From assembly GCF_007860185.1 (NCBI RefSeq), contig NZ_SJPY01000005.1, positions 1-64,000 on the forward strand: 64,000 nt of DNA. Direction: 5' to 3'. Shown here one piece after another: positions 17,901 through 26,133 of the stretch. A program made the position numbers and the translations under genes. This DNA comes from Novipirellula aureliae. Its GTDB lineage: Bacteria; Planctomycetota; Planctomycetia; Pirellulales; Pirellulaceae. How positions within the stretch are numbered: position 1 is the first letter of the stretch; each line of letters opens with the position of its first letter. A model generated the notes under the pieces. It made no database searches, had not been told where the DNA came from, and was given only the letters and a program-made list of their open reading frames with translations.

Positions 17901-18967
17901 ACTTGGAAATCGACATCGACCGTGATGCAATCAAACGCTACGGACTGCACATCCGCAGCGTGCAGGACGTGATCGAAGTCGCGATCGGCGGCCGGCAAAT
18001 CACAACGACTGTTGAAGGTCGCGAACGATTCCCCGTCCGTGTGCGTTACGCCCGTGAGTTGCGCGACGACCTCGAATCGCTCGAGCGAATATTGGTCCCA
18101 ACCCCGATGGGGCCGCAGATTCCACTCGGGCAACTCGCCGACATTCGCTACACACGCGGCCCACAGGTCATCAAGAGCGAAGACACCTTCTTGCTCGGTT
18201 ACGTTCTGTTCGACAAGAAGCCTGGCGAAGCGGAGGTCGATGTGGTCGAAGATGCTCAGGCGTTCTTGCAATCGAAGATCGACTCGGGCGAGTTCACGCT
18301 GCCAGCCGGTGTGACGTACACGTTCGCGGGCAACTATGAGAACCAAATTCGATCGCAGAAAACGCTAGCGATCGTTCTGCCGCTAGCACTGGGGATTATC
18401 TTCTTGATCCTGTATATGCAGTTCAAATCAGCCATCACGACATCGCTGGTTTTCAGTGGCATCCTGATCGCGTGGGCGGGCGGCTTCATCATGCTGTGGT
18501 TGTACGACACCGAATGGTTCCTCGATTTCAGTTTGCTCGGCGCGAATATGCGTGAGCTGTTCCAAGTCAAAACAATCAACCTAAGCGTTGCCGTCTGGGT
18601 CGGCTTCCTTGCCTTGTTCGGAATCGCCAGTGATGACGGTGTCGTGATCGCTTCGTACCTCGACGAGAGCTTCCGCAAGGATCACATCGAAAACGCCAAG
18701 CACGCTCGCGAAGCCACCGTCACCGCCGGGATGCGCCGCGTACGACCGTGTTTGATGACCACGGCAACCACACTGCTAGCACTCATCCCAGTCCTCACCT
18801 CCACCGGTCGCGGCAGCGACATCATGGTGCCGATGGCCATCCCCAGCTTCGGTGGCATGACGATCGAGATCATGACGATGCTGGTCGTACCGGTGCTTTA
18901 TTGCAGTGCGATGGAGTGGAAGTTGCGGTTAGGGATTAAAGATGAGCGGTTCGCGGAAAACTCGTAG
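14978..18967 (+). CDS. CusA/CzcA-family heavy-metal RND efflux pump, enlarged
   Basis: 1329 residues against about 1050 in typical HME-RND pumps. TM4 reads GIAIAIGTMVDMGIILTEN, close to the CusA-type proton relay. Other hallmarks are FDWDTGAFPRDPVPVDAIPD near the N-terminus and ASDDGVVIASYLDE in TM10. Extra length comes from an insertion near residues 360-410 and a block of extra membrane helices near 590-700. It forms an operon with the anti-sigma factor and adaptor. Likely exports Cu(I) or Ag(I), by similarity to CusA. The stop codon lies in the first arm of the inverted repeat at 18964. Confidence 0.9.
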   Translation: MQYNMTDSNVSIENAKRTMLGRLIWFCLTNKLVVLLLVIATLGWGVMVAPFDWDTGAFPRDPVPVDAIPDIGENQQIVFTKWMGRSPQDVEDQIGYPLTVALLGIPEVKTIRSYSMFGFSSIYIIFGEDADFYWSRTRVLEKLNSLPAGTLPDGIQPTLGPDATALGQIFLYTLEGRDPDGNPTGGWDLRELRTIQDYYVRYSLTSAEGISEVASIGGFVQEYQIDVDPDTMRAAGVTLAGVFESIRMTNVDVGARTIELNKAEYVIRGLGFIENIEDIEKTVVKVTDNVPITVADVAHVSLGPALRRGALDKAGAEAVGGVAVVRYGYNPLAAIKNIKQRIQEVSPGLPTKVLVDYQKTTADEVDLYADRNGLKSITGATTSSDAWVKHLRGMSQDKWPTWITTSQVAVVPFYDRTGLIYETLGTLNTALVEEILVTIIVILVMVVHLRSSFLISALLPLAVLMCFIAMKTFGIDANIVALSGIAIAIGTMVDMGIILTENILKYLDEAAPEDDKLTVIFKAAHEVAGAVLTAVTTTVVSFLPVFTMIGAEGKLFRPLAFTKTFALAASVIVALTIIPPAAHILMGGRIESKSLRRGAWFALLILGIAASMMLTWWVGAILIGLSAYKLWEERIPERFQRYGPYGASAVAALVVGVLLTQEWLPLGPQKGLLLNLLFVGGLIGGILGFFTLFQRFLYEPILRWCLNHKLAFLTLPTAILLFGGSAWLGFDIVFGVVPKTLSLVGVSEASVRGSRPWRAATNVLPGLGKEFMPPLDEGSFLYMPTTMPHASIGEAMDVLQLQNQLLVSIPEVESVVGKIGRADTPLDPAPVSMIETYITYKSEYRSDEDGHRLNFRYDEETGDFVRDESGKLIPDSNGRPFRQWRDEVRTPDDIWQAITTAAQIPGTTSAPKLQPIAARIVMLQSGMRAPMGMKVKGPDLETIERVALELESLLKQIPTVQSSAVIADRIVGKPYLEIDIDRDAIKRYGLHIRSVQDVIEVAIGGRQITTTVEGRERFPVRVRYARELRDDLESLERILVPTPMGPQIPLGQLADIRYTRGPQVIKSEDTFLLGYVLFDKKPGEAEVDVVEDAQAFLQSKIDSGEFTLPAGVTYTFAGNYENQIRSQKTLAIVLPLALGIIFLILYMQFKSAITTSLVFSGILIAWAGGFIMLWLYDTEWFLDFSLLGANMRELFQVKTINLSVAVWVGFLALFGIASDDGVVIASYLDESFRKDHIENAKHAREATVTAGMRRVRPCLMTTATTLLALIPVLTSTGRGSDIMVPMAIPSFGGMTIEIMTMLVVPVLYCSAMEWKLRLGIKDERFAENS

Positions 18968-19033
18968 CGGAAGTCGTCAAGACTTTCGACCCTTCAAGCA
19001 CCATCCACCGAAACTCTTAACGAGTTCCGCTAC
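18964..19033. repeat. 26-bp imperfect inverted repeat at the 3' end of the RND gene
   Basis: The left arm GTAGCGGAAGTCGTCAAGAC (continuing to 18989) pairs with the right arm CCGAAACTCTTAACGAGTTC through 19033. Each arm also contains a smaller palindrome. No T-run follows, so it is more like a dispersed repeat or an mRNA end stabiliser than a terminator. The stop codon of the pump is inside it. Confidence 0.7.
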
Positions 19034-19059
19034 CCACTCTGTTTATTTTGGCATCGGCC

Positions 19060-19088
19060 TTGCTGATAAGCTGTTTTCAACCTATGCT
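19060..19088 (+). promoter_or_regulatory. Possible sigma-70-type promoter
   Basis: TTGCTG (19060-19065) and TATGCT (19083-19088) are separated by 17 bases and lie 50 bases before the Cys-rich protein at 19138. Match to consensus is moderate. Confidence 0.35.
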
Positions 19089-19137
19089 AGATTCCAACCG
19101 CTACTCTAGAAAAAGCAATAACCGGACGCGTTTCCGA

Positions 19138-19539
19138 ATGTTTCGCCTGCTTCTCGTATCGTTTATCGCACTTCGTGTGATCGCCTGCCCAGTATGCTGT
19201 GCGGGTGGCGATGCGCATGCAGTGAGTGCTGAAGCTGCGATCACGGATCCTTGCGATTGTTGTTGCTCAAAGAGCCAAAGCAAACCGTGTGGCGAGGGTG
19301 AACAGTCTCCGATCGAGTCGCCTTGTCCGTGTGAATCCGGCTGTGAATGCCAAGTCGCACCAGGGATAAACCATCGGGTAATCGTAGACGTTCAGTGGAT
19401 GCTGGACTTCGAGCCTCTCTGTTTGGACCCGGTTGGTCTACCCGAAGCTTTTGTGGATCGGTTCGAGGAACAGCCTCACCGTCTCGATTTGCTCACTGGT
19501 CGATCGGTGCGTCTTGCGCACGCTTCTCTTTTGCTCTAG
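19138..19539 (+). CDS. Secreted Cys-rich metal-binding protein
   Basis: 133 residues from ATG 19138, chosen because it starts a signal peptide (MFRLLLVSFIALRVIA). The mature part has clusters CPVCCAGG, PCDCCCSKSQSKPC and PCPCESGCECQ, then a cysteine-poor C-terminal half. It sits between two RND operons. Similar proteins lie before other metal genes in this window (43191 and 61133). It is probably a periplasmic or surface metal binder; no named family recognised. Confidence 0.6.
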   Translation: MFRLLLVSFIALRVIACPVCCAGGDAHAVSAEAAITDPCDCCCSKSQSKPCGEGEQSPIESPCPCESGCECQVAPGINHRVIVDVQWMLDFEPLCLDPVGLPEAFVDRFEEQPHRLDLLTGRSVRLAHASLLL

Positions 19540-19660
19540 GCCGCTGCTGGCCTCCGCTCGCTAACCAGCGAACTGCGTTGACGTTACTAGTTTTGGTTCG
19601 TCGCTGCGCTTTTTGATTTGATTTGACTCGTCTGGTTGGCTTGCATCCACGGTTCGTGCT

Positions 19661-19686
19661 CGGAAAACGCAACGGTTGCGTTTCCG
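19661..19686. repeat. Near-perfect 26-bp palindrome upstream of the CzcB-like gene
   Basis: CGGAAAACGCAACGGTTGCG continuing TTTCCG is an inverted repeat with one mismatch and almost no loop. It lies 34 bases before the adaptor start at 19720 and could be an operator or an attenuating hairpin. Confidence 0.5.
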
Positions 19687-19719
19687 GCTTGTCCAATCCA
19701 TTGCCAGCAGGAGTTTTCC

Positions 19720-21405
19720 ATGAGTCATTCCATTGTTGATGCGCCGAAACAGCACCCGAAGCGGCATCCAGCTGAACCGTACGTCACTGTTCGCCACGTC
19801 GAGACAGCAGAAACTGAAACGGGTAAGAAATCAAAACAACGCGGACCGCTCCGGCGTGGGGTATCCCTTGTGCTGGGCAGCATTGGGCCGACCTTGGTCC
19901 TGATTGGTTTCGCTGCGGTGTTCTATTACGGACATCATAACGACTGGCGAATCCCAAAATTTGCTGCGTTGACGGGAATGGTCGAGCCGGTCGTCACCGA
20001 TTGGTGCGAAGAACACAGTGTGCCCGAATCGATTTGCGTGCAGTGTGATCCGACGTTGATGCCGAAAGGTGCTGATTATGGTTGGTGCGAGGTTCACGGC
20101 GTGCATAACTGCACTTTGGAACATCCCGACGTCGCCCAGTTGAAAGAGACGCCTTCGATTTTGCCGAGCGATCTGGAACGAGCGATGCGAGCCTTGGAAA
20201 TTGCGACTCGGAAAGAAAACAATAGTGCTTGCAAAATCTACCAAGCGAGAATTCAGTTCGCTTCGATCGAGTCGGTGCGTCAGGCTGGTGTTGACGTGGA
20301 ATTGGTGCAGCGGGCTCCTATCACCGAAGTGATCACCGGCAGTGGGGAAATTGTCTATGACCCCACCCGTCAAGCCAGTTTGGCGTCACGCTTGCCGGGA
20401 ACCGTTTGGTTGGTGACCAAGAATGTGGGCGATCCCGTTGTCCAGAGTGAAGTACTGGCCGTGATCGACGCTGCGGCAGTCGGCGATCTGAAGACAACGC
20501 TACTGAGAGCCCTTGCCGAACGCAAGTTGCAACAGCAGAACGTTTCGCGATTGAGTGATGCTCGCGGGGCAATTGCTGGATCGCGGATCTTGGATGCCGA
20601 GGCGGCACTGGCGAAAGCGCAAGCCGATGTGCTGGCCGCTGACCAGTCGCTACGAAATCTTGGCTTGCCGGTCGATGTCAACTCGTTACAGGGGCTCAGC
20701 GAGCAACAGGTGCTGGATCAACTGCGTTTGATTGGTATTCCAGACGCGATTCGCAGGCAACTTGATTCGCAATCGATAACGTCAAATCTGTTGCCGGTTC
20801 GCTCGCCGATCGAAGGTGTCGTTGTTGAGCGTAGCGTGGCACCCGGTGAGGTCGTTGATCCGGCACGGATTCTGTTTCAGGTAGCCGATGTTCGCCAAAT
20901 GTGGATGACATTGAACGTGCCGCTGGAAAACATGAGCCAACTCGCTATTGGTCAGCCCGTTCATTTTCACGCCGACGGAAGTCGGATGCCGGTGGTCGGA
21001 AAACTTGATTGGATCAGCACGTCGGCGGATGGGATGACGCGAATGGTTCAGGTCCGGGCCGTATTGGATAACGCTGATGGACGCCTCCGCAACGAAACCT
21101 TCGGTACGGGCGAGATCCTATTGCGAAGCGAAGCCAACGCAATCGTGATTCCGACTGGGGCATCGCATTGGGAAGGCTGCTGCCAAGTCGTCTTCGTTCG
21201 TGACAAAAACTATTTCGACAGCCCGGAAAGCTACAAGGTGTTCCATGTTCGTAGCGTTTGCCTGGGGGCGACTAACGGAGGCGTTACGGAGGTCATCTCC
21301 GGAGTTCTTCCCGGCGAAGTGATCGCGACTGACGGCAGCGACGTGCTGCGGGCGCAACTCCTCAAGAACAACCTAGGCGCAGGCTGTGACTGCGTCGCTG
21401 AATAA
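19720..21405 (+). CDS. CzcB-like RND efflux adaptor with WCxEH metal motifs
   Basis: 561 residues. ATG 19720 has CAGGAG upstream; the extension to 19636 is unlikely. It has one membrane anchor (about 47-67), then two motifs, WCEEHSVPESICVQCDPTL and GWCEVHGVHNC, likely metal binding. The HlyD-type barrel and hairpin follow (VRSPIEGVVVERSVAPGEVV is typical), ending in GCDCVAE. The same motif is found in the lipoprotein at 24688 three genes on, so both proteins probably handle the same metal. The RND gene starts 12 bases downstream. Confidence 0.88.
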   Translation: MSHSIVDAPKQHPKRHPAEPYVTVRHVETAETETGKKSKQRGPLRRGVSLVLGSIGPTLVLIGFAAVFYYGHHNDWRIPKFAALTGMVEPVVTDWCEEHSVPESICVQCDPTLMPKGADYGWCEVHGVHNCTLEHPDVAQLKETPSILPSDLERAMRALEIATRKENNSACKIYQARIQFASIESVRQAGVDVELVQRAPITEVITGSGEIVYDPTRQASLASRLPGTVWLVTKNVGDPVVQSEVLAVIDAAAVGDLKTTLLRALAERKLQQQNVSRLSDARGAIAGSRILDAEAALAKAQADVLAADQSLRNLGLPVDVNSLQGLSEQQVLDQLRLIGIPDAIRRQLDSQSITSNLLPVRSPIEGVVVERSVAPGEVVDPARILFQVADVRQMWMTLNVPLENMSQLAIGQPVHFHADGSRMPVVGKLDWISTSADGMTRMVQVRAVLDNADGRLRNETFGTGEILLRSEANAIVIPTGASHWEGCCQVVFVRDKNYFDSPESYKVFHVRSVCLGATNGGVTEVISGVLPGEVIATDGSDVLRAQLLKNNLGAGCDCVAE

Positions 21406-21417
21406 AGGAATGCACGG

Positions 21418-24400
21418 ATGCTTAATTGGCTCATTGATTTTTCACTCAAGCACCGCGCGCTGGTGATCCTGGCCGCGTTGCTGTTCGCGATCATCGGTGG
21501 TTTCTCGTTACTGCAACTTGATATCGACGCGTTTCCGGACACCACGCCGGTTCAAATCCAGATCAACACCGTCGCGCCCTCACTCGCTTCGGAAGAAATC
21601 GAACGACAGATCACGTTTCCGGTCGAGCAAGCGATCAGCGGATTGCCGGGGCTAAACGAACTACGCTCGATTTCCAAGTTCGGATTGTCGCAGGTCGTCG
21701 TGATCTTTGACGACGGAATTGACATCTACTTTGCCCGACAACTGATCAACGAACGGTTGTCGACTGTCGAATTACCCGACGGAATTCAGCGGCCACAAAT
21801 GGGACCGGTCTCCACAGGCTTGGGCGAGGTGTTTCATTATGTTCTCGTCTACGACGGCGTCGACTTTTCGACGGCCTCCAAACAAGAACGCACCAAGCGG
21901 ATGACCGAATTGCGAACGATCCATGATTGGGTGGTCAAACCACAATTGCGATCGGTTCGCGGCGTCGCGGAGGTCAACAGTTGGGGTGGCTATGAAAAGC
22001 AATATCAAGTGAGGCTCGATCCGGATAATCTTTTCAAATATGGCCTAACGTTCGAGGAAGTATCCAATGCCATTACCTCGAACAACGAAAATGTTGGTGG
22101 AGGGACGGTGACCGATGGAAGCGAGATGTTGCTCGTTCATGGTGTGGGTCGAACCGTCAATCTCCAAGAGATCAGCAATATCGCGATCACGGCAGTCAAC
22201 GGCGTTCCCGTTCGAGTGAGCGACGTGGCCACTGTGGAGATCGGTCACGAAATTCGGCGGGGTGCGGTGACGGCGAACGGACGTGGCGAGGCGGTGCTCG
22301 GTTTAGGCTTCATGTTGATGGGCGAAAACAGCCACGATGTGACTTGGTCGATCAAGGAAAAGATCGCCAGCATCCAAGATACGTTGCCTGCGGGCGTCAA
22401 GATTCAAACCGTCTACGACCGCACGGAATTGATCGACCACGTCATCCACACCGTCCAAAAAAACCTCTTCGAGGGTGGTCTACTGGTGATCGCGGTGCTG
22501 TTCATCTTCCTGGGCAATCTGCGAGCGGGCTTGATCGTTGCGATGGCGATCCCGCTCTCGATGCTGTTCGCATTCTCGGGCATGTTGAAGTTCGGCATTG
22601 CGGCCAGCCTACTAAGTCTTGGGGCGATCGACTTTGGATTGGTCGTCGACAGCTCGGTGGTGATGATCGAGAACTGCGTCCGGCACTTGGCCCACAACAA
22701 CCACGGCAAGAGTCGGCTCGAAATCATTCGCGATGCGGCGGTTGAAGTTCGCAAGCCGACCATGTTTGGTGAACTGATCATCATGATCGTGTACTTGCCG
22801 ATCTTGTCACTCGAAGGGGTGGAGGGAAAGCTTTTTCGTCCAATGGCGTTAACGGTCATCATAGCACTGGCCGGTTCAATGGTACTTTCACTCACATTGA
22901 TGCCGGTATTGGCCAGTCTGTTTCTGCCAAAAAACGTTCAAGAGAAAGAGCCGCTGCTGATCCGAGTCCTCAAACGACTCTACTCGCCAGTGCTGCGATT
23001 CACGATGCATCACAAGGCGTTTGTCATCGGCTCGGCACTGCTATTGTTGGTCAGTGTCTTTGGACTTGTGGCCCCGAATCTTGGTAGTGAATTCGTGCCG
23101 CGTCTGTCCGAAGGTGCAATCACGATTAACGTGGTAAGACTGGCTGGGACGACGTTGGAAGAGTCCATTCGGTACAACACAAAGATGGAGCAAGTGCTAC
23201 TGGAAAAGTTCCCCGATGAGATTTTTCAAGTGTGGAGCCGAATGGGCACGGCAGAGGTTGCAACCGATCCCATGGGAACGGAACTCACGGATCTATTCGT
23301 CACCTTGCATCCCCGAGAAGAATGGACGCGCGCCGAGACTCAGGAAGAACTGACCATTGCCATTCAGGAGGAATTACGAGATTTGCCGGGACCGCGATTG
23401 GCGATGTCGCAGCCGATCGAGATGCGGATGAACGAGATGATCTCGGGCGTTCGTTCCGATGTCGCGGCGATTCTCTACGGCGACGATTTGGACATAATGG
23501 TAGAAAAGGCCAGCGAGATCGAACGGGTACTCAATTCCATTCCTGGTTCTGAGGATGTCAAGGTCGAACAAGTCTCCGGCCAACCGCTGTTGGAAATTCG
23601 CATCAAGCAAGATGAAATCGCACGCTACGGGATTCCCGCCAGCACGATCATGAATCTGATTCGTTCATTGGGCACCCACAATGTCGGGGAGGTTTACGAA
23701 GGCCAATTGCGTTTTCCGTTGATCATTCGTTTGCCAGAGAAGGCGAGAGCGAATCCCGAAGCGATCAAGCAAATCTTGGTCGCCACGCCGTCGGGGCAAC
23801 GCATTCCACTGTCGCGATTGGCAACGATTGAAAAAGTCGAAGGCCCCAACACAATCAAACGCGATTGGTATCAGCGACGAATCACGATTGAGTCGAACGT
23901 TCGGGGACGTGACCTGGGCAGCTTCGTCGCTGAAGCCCAACGCGTCATTGCCGAGAAGGTTCAGTTGCCACCGGGACGTTATCGTGTCGAATGGGGTGGC
24001 CAATTTGAGAATTTGGAACGCGCTCAATTGCGATTGATGATTGTTGTGCCAATCGCCTTGCTGATGATCCTGTCGCTATTGTACATGACCTACCGCAACT
24101 GGGTCGACTCGCTACGAGTCTTCACCGGGGTACCGTTCGCATGGATTGGCGGCGTGTTAGCTTTGTGGATTCGTGACATGCCGTTTTCGATCTCGGCAGC
24201 GGTAGGCTTCATTGCCCTATCTGGCGTTGCGGTTCTGGATGACATGTTGCTGGTTTCGACAATTCGGCAACTTCGCCGACTTGGTCGTTCGCTCGATGAA
24301 GCGGTTGAAGAAGCGGCGATGACTCGTTTGCGTCCAATTTTGATGACAACGCTTGTCGCCAGTCTCGGTTTTGTGCCGATGGCTTTCAGCACTGGCATGG

Positions 24401-24654
24401 GGGCTGAAGTGCAACGACCGCTAGCGACGGTCGTCATCGGTGGCGTTTGCAGCGCGATGGTGATGAGTTTGCTCGTGCTGCGAGTACTCTATGTCGTTTT
24501 CAATTTACCTGTTGAGAAGTTTGATGGAGATGGTGGAGATGATGATGGTCATCAACTCGAACCGAAATACCCGACCGACCCAGAGGCCGAGCAGGCGTCG
24601 GATTCAGACGATCCGTTTGAATCAGAAACGCTGCCCGAACGTCTGACGGTCTAA
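21418..24654 (+). CDS. CzcA-like heavy-metal RND efflux pump
   Basis: 1078 residues, a normal length. TM4 reads LGAIDFGLVVDSSVVMIEN, with the D-x5-D-x6-E pattern of divalent-cation CzcA pumps rather than the CusA pattern. The N-terminus IDAFPDTTPVQIQINT and C-terminal TM10 block GVAVLDDMLLVSTI are typical. The cytoplasmic tail is acidic (residues 1035-1078), with a run of GGAGAT-like bases. Operon: adaptor, pump, lipoprotein, CDF-like gene. Likely Zn/Co/Cd or Ni export by family. Confidence 0.9.
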   Translation: MLNWLIDFSLKHRALVILAALLFAIIGGFSLLQLDIDAFPDTTPVQIQINTVAPSLASEEIERQITFPVEQAISGLPGLNELRSISKFGLSQVVVIFDDGIDIYFARQLINERLSTVELPDGIQRPQMGPVSTGLGEVFHYVLVYDGVDFSTASKQERTKRMTELRTIHDWVVKPQLRSVRGVAEVNSWGGYEKQYQVRLDPDNLFKYGLTFEEVSNAITSNNENVGGGTVTDGSEMLLVHGVGRTVNLQEISNIAITAVNGVPVRVSDVATVEIGHEIRRGAVTANGRGEAVLGLGFMLMGENSHDVTWSIKEKIASIQDTLPAGVKIQTVYDRTELIDHVIHTVQKNLFEGGLLVIAVLFIFLGNLRAGLIVAMAIPLSMLFAFSGMLKFGIAASLLSLGAIDFGLVVDSSVVMIENCVRHLAHNNHGKSRLEIIRDAAVEVRKPTMFGELIIMIVYLPILSLEGVEGKLFRPMALTVIIALAGSMVLSLTLMPVLASLFLPKNVQEKEPLLIRVLKRLYSPVLRFTMHHKAFVIGSALLLLVSVFGLVAPNLGSEFVPRLSEGAITINVVRLAGTTLEESIRYNTKMEQVLLEKFPDEIFQVWSRMGTAEVATDPMGTELTDLFVTLHPREEWTRAETQEELTIAIQEELRDLPGPRLAMSQPIEMRMNEMISGVRSDVAAILYGDDLDIMVEKASEIERVLNSIPGSEDVKVEQVSGQPLLEIRIKQDEIARYGIPASTIMNLIRSLGTHNVGEVYEGQLRFPLIIRLPEKARANPEAIKQILVATPSGQRIPLSRLATIEKVEGPNTIKRDWYQRRITIESNVRGRDLGSFVAEAQRVIAEKVQLPPGRYRVEWGGQFENLERAQLRLMIVVPIALLMILSLLYMTYRNWVDSLRVFTGVPFAWIGGVLALWIRDMPFSISAAVGFIALSGVAVLDDMLLVSTIRQLRRLGRSLDEAVEEAAMTRLRPILMTTLVASLGFVPMAFSTGMGAEVQRPLATVVIGGVCSAMVMSLLVLRVLYVVFNLPVEKFDGDGGDDDGHQLEPKYPTDPEAEQASDSDDPFESETLPERLTV

Positions 24655-24687
24655 CCCTGAATTCGGCTATTCCGAAGGAGATTTACA

Positions 24688-25059
24688 ATGAAGAAGAATT
24701 GGATGATGAGTTTGAGTGGTTTGTCTTTGGCCTTTTTGGTTAGCGGCACACTGGCAATCAGCGGATGTGGAAACAGCGAAACAGCATCCGATGGTGCTGC
24801 CGGATCCGGCTCACCCGCCGTGACCAATGTTGACAACAGCCACGGCGGTTGGTGGTGCGTAGAGCATGGTGTGCCCGAAGAAGAATGTGCGTTGTGCGAC
24901 AAAACATTGGTGTCAAAGTATAAGGACGCGGATGATTGGTGTGACGAACATGCCCGTCCCGAGTCACAGTGCTTCCTATGCAGCCCGGCGAGGTTCGATA
25001 AGTTCGCCGCCCGCTACGAAGCAAAGACCGGTCACAAACCGCCCCAACCCGAGGAGTGA
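24688..25059 (+). CDS. Lipoprotein with WCxEHxxPExxCxxC motif pair
   Basis: 123 residues with a strong GAAGGAG ribosome site. A lipoprotein signal ends SGTLAISGC (Cys 27). The mature part has two motifs, WWCVEHGVPEEECALC and DWCDEHARPESQCFLC, matching those in the upstream adaptor (19720). It is probably anchored in a membrane facing the periplasm. A role as metal donor to, or sensor for, the RND pump is inferred. No known structural family was recognised. Confidence 0.75.
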   Translation: MKKNWMMSLSGLSLAFLVSGTLAISGCGNSETASDGAAGSGSPAVTNVDNSHGGWWCVEHGVPEEECALCDKTLVSKYKDADDWCDEHARPESQCFLCSPARFDKFAARYEAKTGHKPPQPEE

Positions 25060-25077
25060 GTAGCGTAGTACTAGTAG

Positions 25078-25103
25078 TGGTGGTGGCTTCCAGCCGCCGT
25101 AGA
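25078..25103. repeat. Half-site of the GTRGCTTCYAGCCGCC repeat
   Basis: The sequence GTGGTGGCTTCCAGCCGCCG is one arm of the palindromic repeat seen complete at 38112-38148 and 58545-58594. It lies between the lipoprotein and the CDF-like gene. Another half-site is at 43809-43824. Confidence 0.5.
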
Positions 25104-25124
25104 CAATAGAAAAGAGGAAGGGAA

Positions 25125-25721
25125 ATGACCGACTGCGGATGTGAATTTGAGGCAACCGATGACGACCAGCGGCGAACGCTACGGATCGTCTTAGCGATCA
25201 ATGCGCTGATGTTTCTTGCAGAGTTCACGGCGGGGGTGATTGCTCGGTCGACCGGTTTGACCGCGGACTCGCTCGACATGTTGGCTGACGCCAGCGTCTA
25301 TGCCGTCAGTCTGTATGCGGTCGGAAGAGCGGCAAACATTCGCAGACGTGCGGCGACTTCGAGTGGAGTTCTGCAAATGGTTCTCGGCGTCGGGGTGCTG
25401 ATCGAAGCACTCCGGCGTTTCCGTTCCGGCAGCGATCCCGTCGGCTGGGCGATGATAGGCACGGGCGTAGTCGCACTAATCGCTAACGCCTACTGCTTAA
25501 AACTATTGTGGAAGCATCGAGGCGGCGATGTCAACTTTCGTGCTTCGTTCATTTTCTCGGCCAACGATGTGATCGCAAACGCTGGCGTAATCGTCTCCGG
25601 TCTCCTTGTCATGCTGCTGAGTTCCCAAATCCCCGACCTTGTCATCGGCATGGTCATCGCGATTGTGGTCATTCGTGGGGGAGTGAAAATTCTCAGGGAG
25701 GCAAATTGTGAGGCCGACTAA
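25125..25721 (+). CDS. CDF-type cation transporter, short
   Basis: 198 residues with about six membrane helices and no cytoplasmic domain. Helix 2 carries LTADSLDMLADA and helix 5 SANDVIANAGVI, the paired D positions of cation diffusion facilitators (the second has N-D rather than H-D). It starts with a small Cys motif TDCGCEFE. It lacks the usual C-terminal dimer domain, so it is either a short subfamily member or truncated. It forms an operon with the RND pump and overlaps the next ORF by 14 bases. Confidence 0.8.
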   Translation: MTDCGCEFEATDDDQRRTLRIVLAINALMFLAEFTAGVIARSTGLTADSLDMLADASVYAVSLYAVGRAANIRRRAATSSGVLQMVLGVGVLIEALRRFRSGSDPVGWAMIGTGVVALIANAYCLKLLWKHRGGDVNFRASFIFSANDVIANAGVIVSGLLVMLLSSQIPDLVIGMVIAIVVIRGGVKILREANCEAD

Positions 25722-25878
25722 GGATGTTGTGGAGTGGATTGGTCGTGCACGCTACTGCAATTGCGATAACTACTGCAATACAGTATGCGAAAGGTGTGGT
25801 AACAGTACCCCCACAGGCGAAATCGATGGATCTCATTTTTGCGGCTATTGCGACTACGTCATGTCCAAAGATGACTGA
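25708..25878 (+). CDS. 56-residue Cys-rich (zinc-ribbon-like) protein
   Basis: A GTG start at 25708 has AGGGAGGC just upstream, inside the end of the CDF-like gene. The product MRPTKDVVEWIGRARYCNCD continues NYCNTVCERCGNS and ends FCGYCDYVMSKDD. It has CxC, CxxxC, CxxC and CxxC pairs compatible with one or two zinc sites. It is likely translated together with the transporter. No family recognised, but codon use and ribosome site support a real gene. Confidence 0.55.
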   Translation: MRPTKDVVEWIGRARYCNCDNYCNTVCERCGNSTPTGEIDGSHFCGYCDYVMSKDD

Positions 25879-25899
25879 CTCGCAGAATCGAACAGCGGT

Positions 25900-26133
25900 T
25901 CATTCAGGCCGTTCATTTCGACTGATCGTTAGTCGCTTCATTCGCATTCCAAGCAGACTAGGCAAGCGCGTTTCCTTAGATCCGAAAAACATGCAATTCG
26001 TTCGCCACAGCAACAGCGAAATGATCGCTGTCGCGTGGCCGCCGACATACAAGGACGGAATCAGAGCGAATACCGGTGCCGGCACGCATAGAACGCGGAC
26101 CCACTCGGGGAGCGCACGTTCTTGCATGTTCAT
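25900..26133 (-). CDS. Small hypothetical membrane protein, 77 aa
   Basis: One or two hydrophobic segments (VLCVPAPVFALIPSLYVGG, then IISLLLW) and a basic C-terminus. Its ATG overlaps the stop of the upstream gene as ATGA (26130-26133), which supports translation. No family recognised. Confidence 0.45.
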   Translation of the reverse strand: MNMQERALPEWVRVLCVPAPVFALIPSLYVGGHATAIISLLLWRTNCMFFGSKETRLPSLLGMRMKRLTISRNERPE

